NCBI GenBank assembly: GCA_051878795.1
Contig: JBJEKU010000059.1
Span: 1-12,340 of the forward strand
Reading direction: 5' to 3'
Length of the DNA stretch: 12,340 nt
Source of the DNA: W1P20-047 sp051878795
GTDB taxonomy: Bacteria > Actinomycetota > Coriobacteriia > Coriobacteriales > Eggerthellaceae
Both the position numbers and the translations under genes were made by a program. Shown here one piece after another: positions 12,255 through 12,340 of the stretch. Each line of letters opens with the position of its first letter. The first letter of the stretch is position 1. The notes beneath the pieces are model-generated. The model ran no database searches, was not told where the DNA came from, and saw only the letters and a program-made list of their open reading frames with translations.

Positions 12255-12340
12255 TTATAGGAGCGGTTCGATTGGGATGCTAACAGTGAGCTTCCCTTTG
12301 CTGATCTTCGTTTCGATTTCCACATCGGATTCCAGGTAGT
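12255..12340 (-). CDS. C-terminal end of an unidentified gene (runs off the window)
   Basis: A minus-strand frame is open from the right edge for 27 codons to a TAA at 12255-12257. The visible end contains ESDVEIETKISKGKLTVSI and stops in IEPLL. Alternating charged and hydrophobic residues suggest beta strands. The codon choice resembles the neighbouring genes, and the frame is co-directional with the spoVS operon, 145 bases upstream of it. Too little is visible to name a family. In Bacillus the gene before spoVS is ymdB (after rny), but this end does not obviously match YmdB or RNase Y. A plus-strand frame across the same bases is the alternative, but it has no support. Confidence 0.6.
   Translation of the reverse strand, partial: YLESDVEIETKISKGKLTVSIPIEPLL

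Overview
The window is about 12.3 kb of roughly 50% GC bacterial chromosome, densely coded. Nothing in it looks like a phage, plasmid, insertion sequence, CRISPR array, rRNA or tRNA. The gene set fits a Gram-positive or actinobacterial lineage. LexA is short with Bacillus/actinobacterial-type GAAC-N4-GTTC operators, nrdR and a small gene divergent from lexA lie beside it (as around lexA in Corynebacterium and Mycobacterium), and SpoVS, MiaB-MiaA and HflX follow. My best guess is a moderate-GC member of the Coriobacteriia, but this is an inference from gene content and order, not from a database match.

Layout. Positions 234-1768 (minus strand) hold dut, nrdR and a small predicted tail-anchored membrane protein. 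The last is divergent from lexA (1879-2526, plus strand). The 110-bp lexA divergent region contains three SOS boxes and two interlocking, face-to-face promoters. lexA ends at a textbook terminator and converges on a GNAT-family acetyltransferase (2635-3243, minus), which lies downstream of hflX (3341-4642, minus). A plus-strand block follows: a stand-alone glutamate-cysteine ligase (4893-6233), a macro-domain/helix-turn-helix fusion (6351-7496) and a von Willebrand A-domain protein (7609-8316). The last shares its stop codon region with a convergent class I glutamine-amidotransferase-like peptidase (8313-9362, minus). The right end is a minus-strand operon spoVS-miaB-miaA (12109 down to 9438) with a plausible promoter at 12189-12217, then the C-terminal end of an unidentified gene (12255-12340).

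How the genes fit together. The left part is a DNA-integrity cluster. LexA controls itself and probably the divergent membrane protein, NrdR controls ribonucleotide reductase genes, and Dut removes dUTP. The right part is RNA and ribosome maintenance: MiaA and MiaB make ms2i6A37 in tRNA, and HflX rescues stalled ribosomes. miaA and hflX, often neighbours in other bacteria, are separated here by a thiol/stress-flavoured block (gamma-glutamylcysteine synthesis, macro-HTH, vWA, gamma-glutamyl hydrolase-like enzyme).

The most promising signal is at 1421-1880: an SOS-controlled small C-tail membrane protein divergent from lexA that resembles SulA, YneA, DivS or ChiZ only in position. It is a candidate undescribed SOS cell-division inhibitor. 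Second are the macro-HTH fusion with altered catalytic positions and the cysteine-bearing insertion in the C26-like peptidase.
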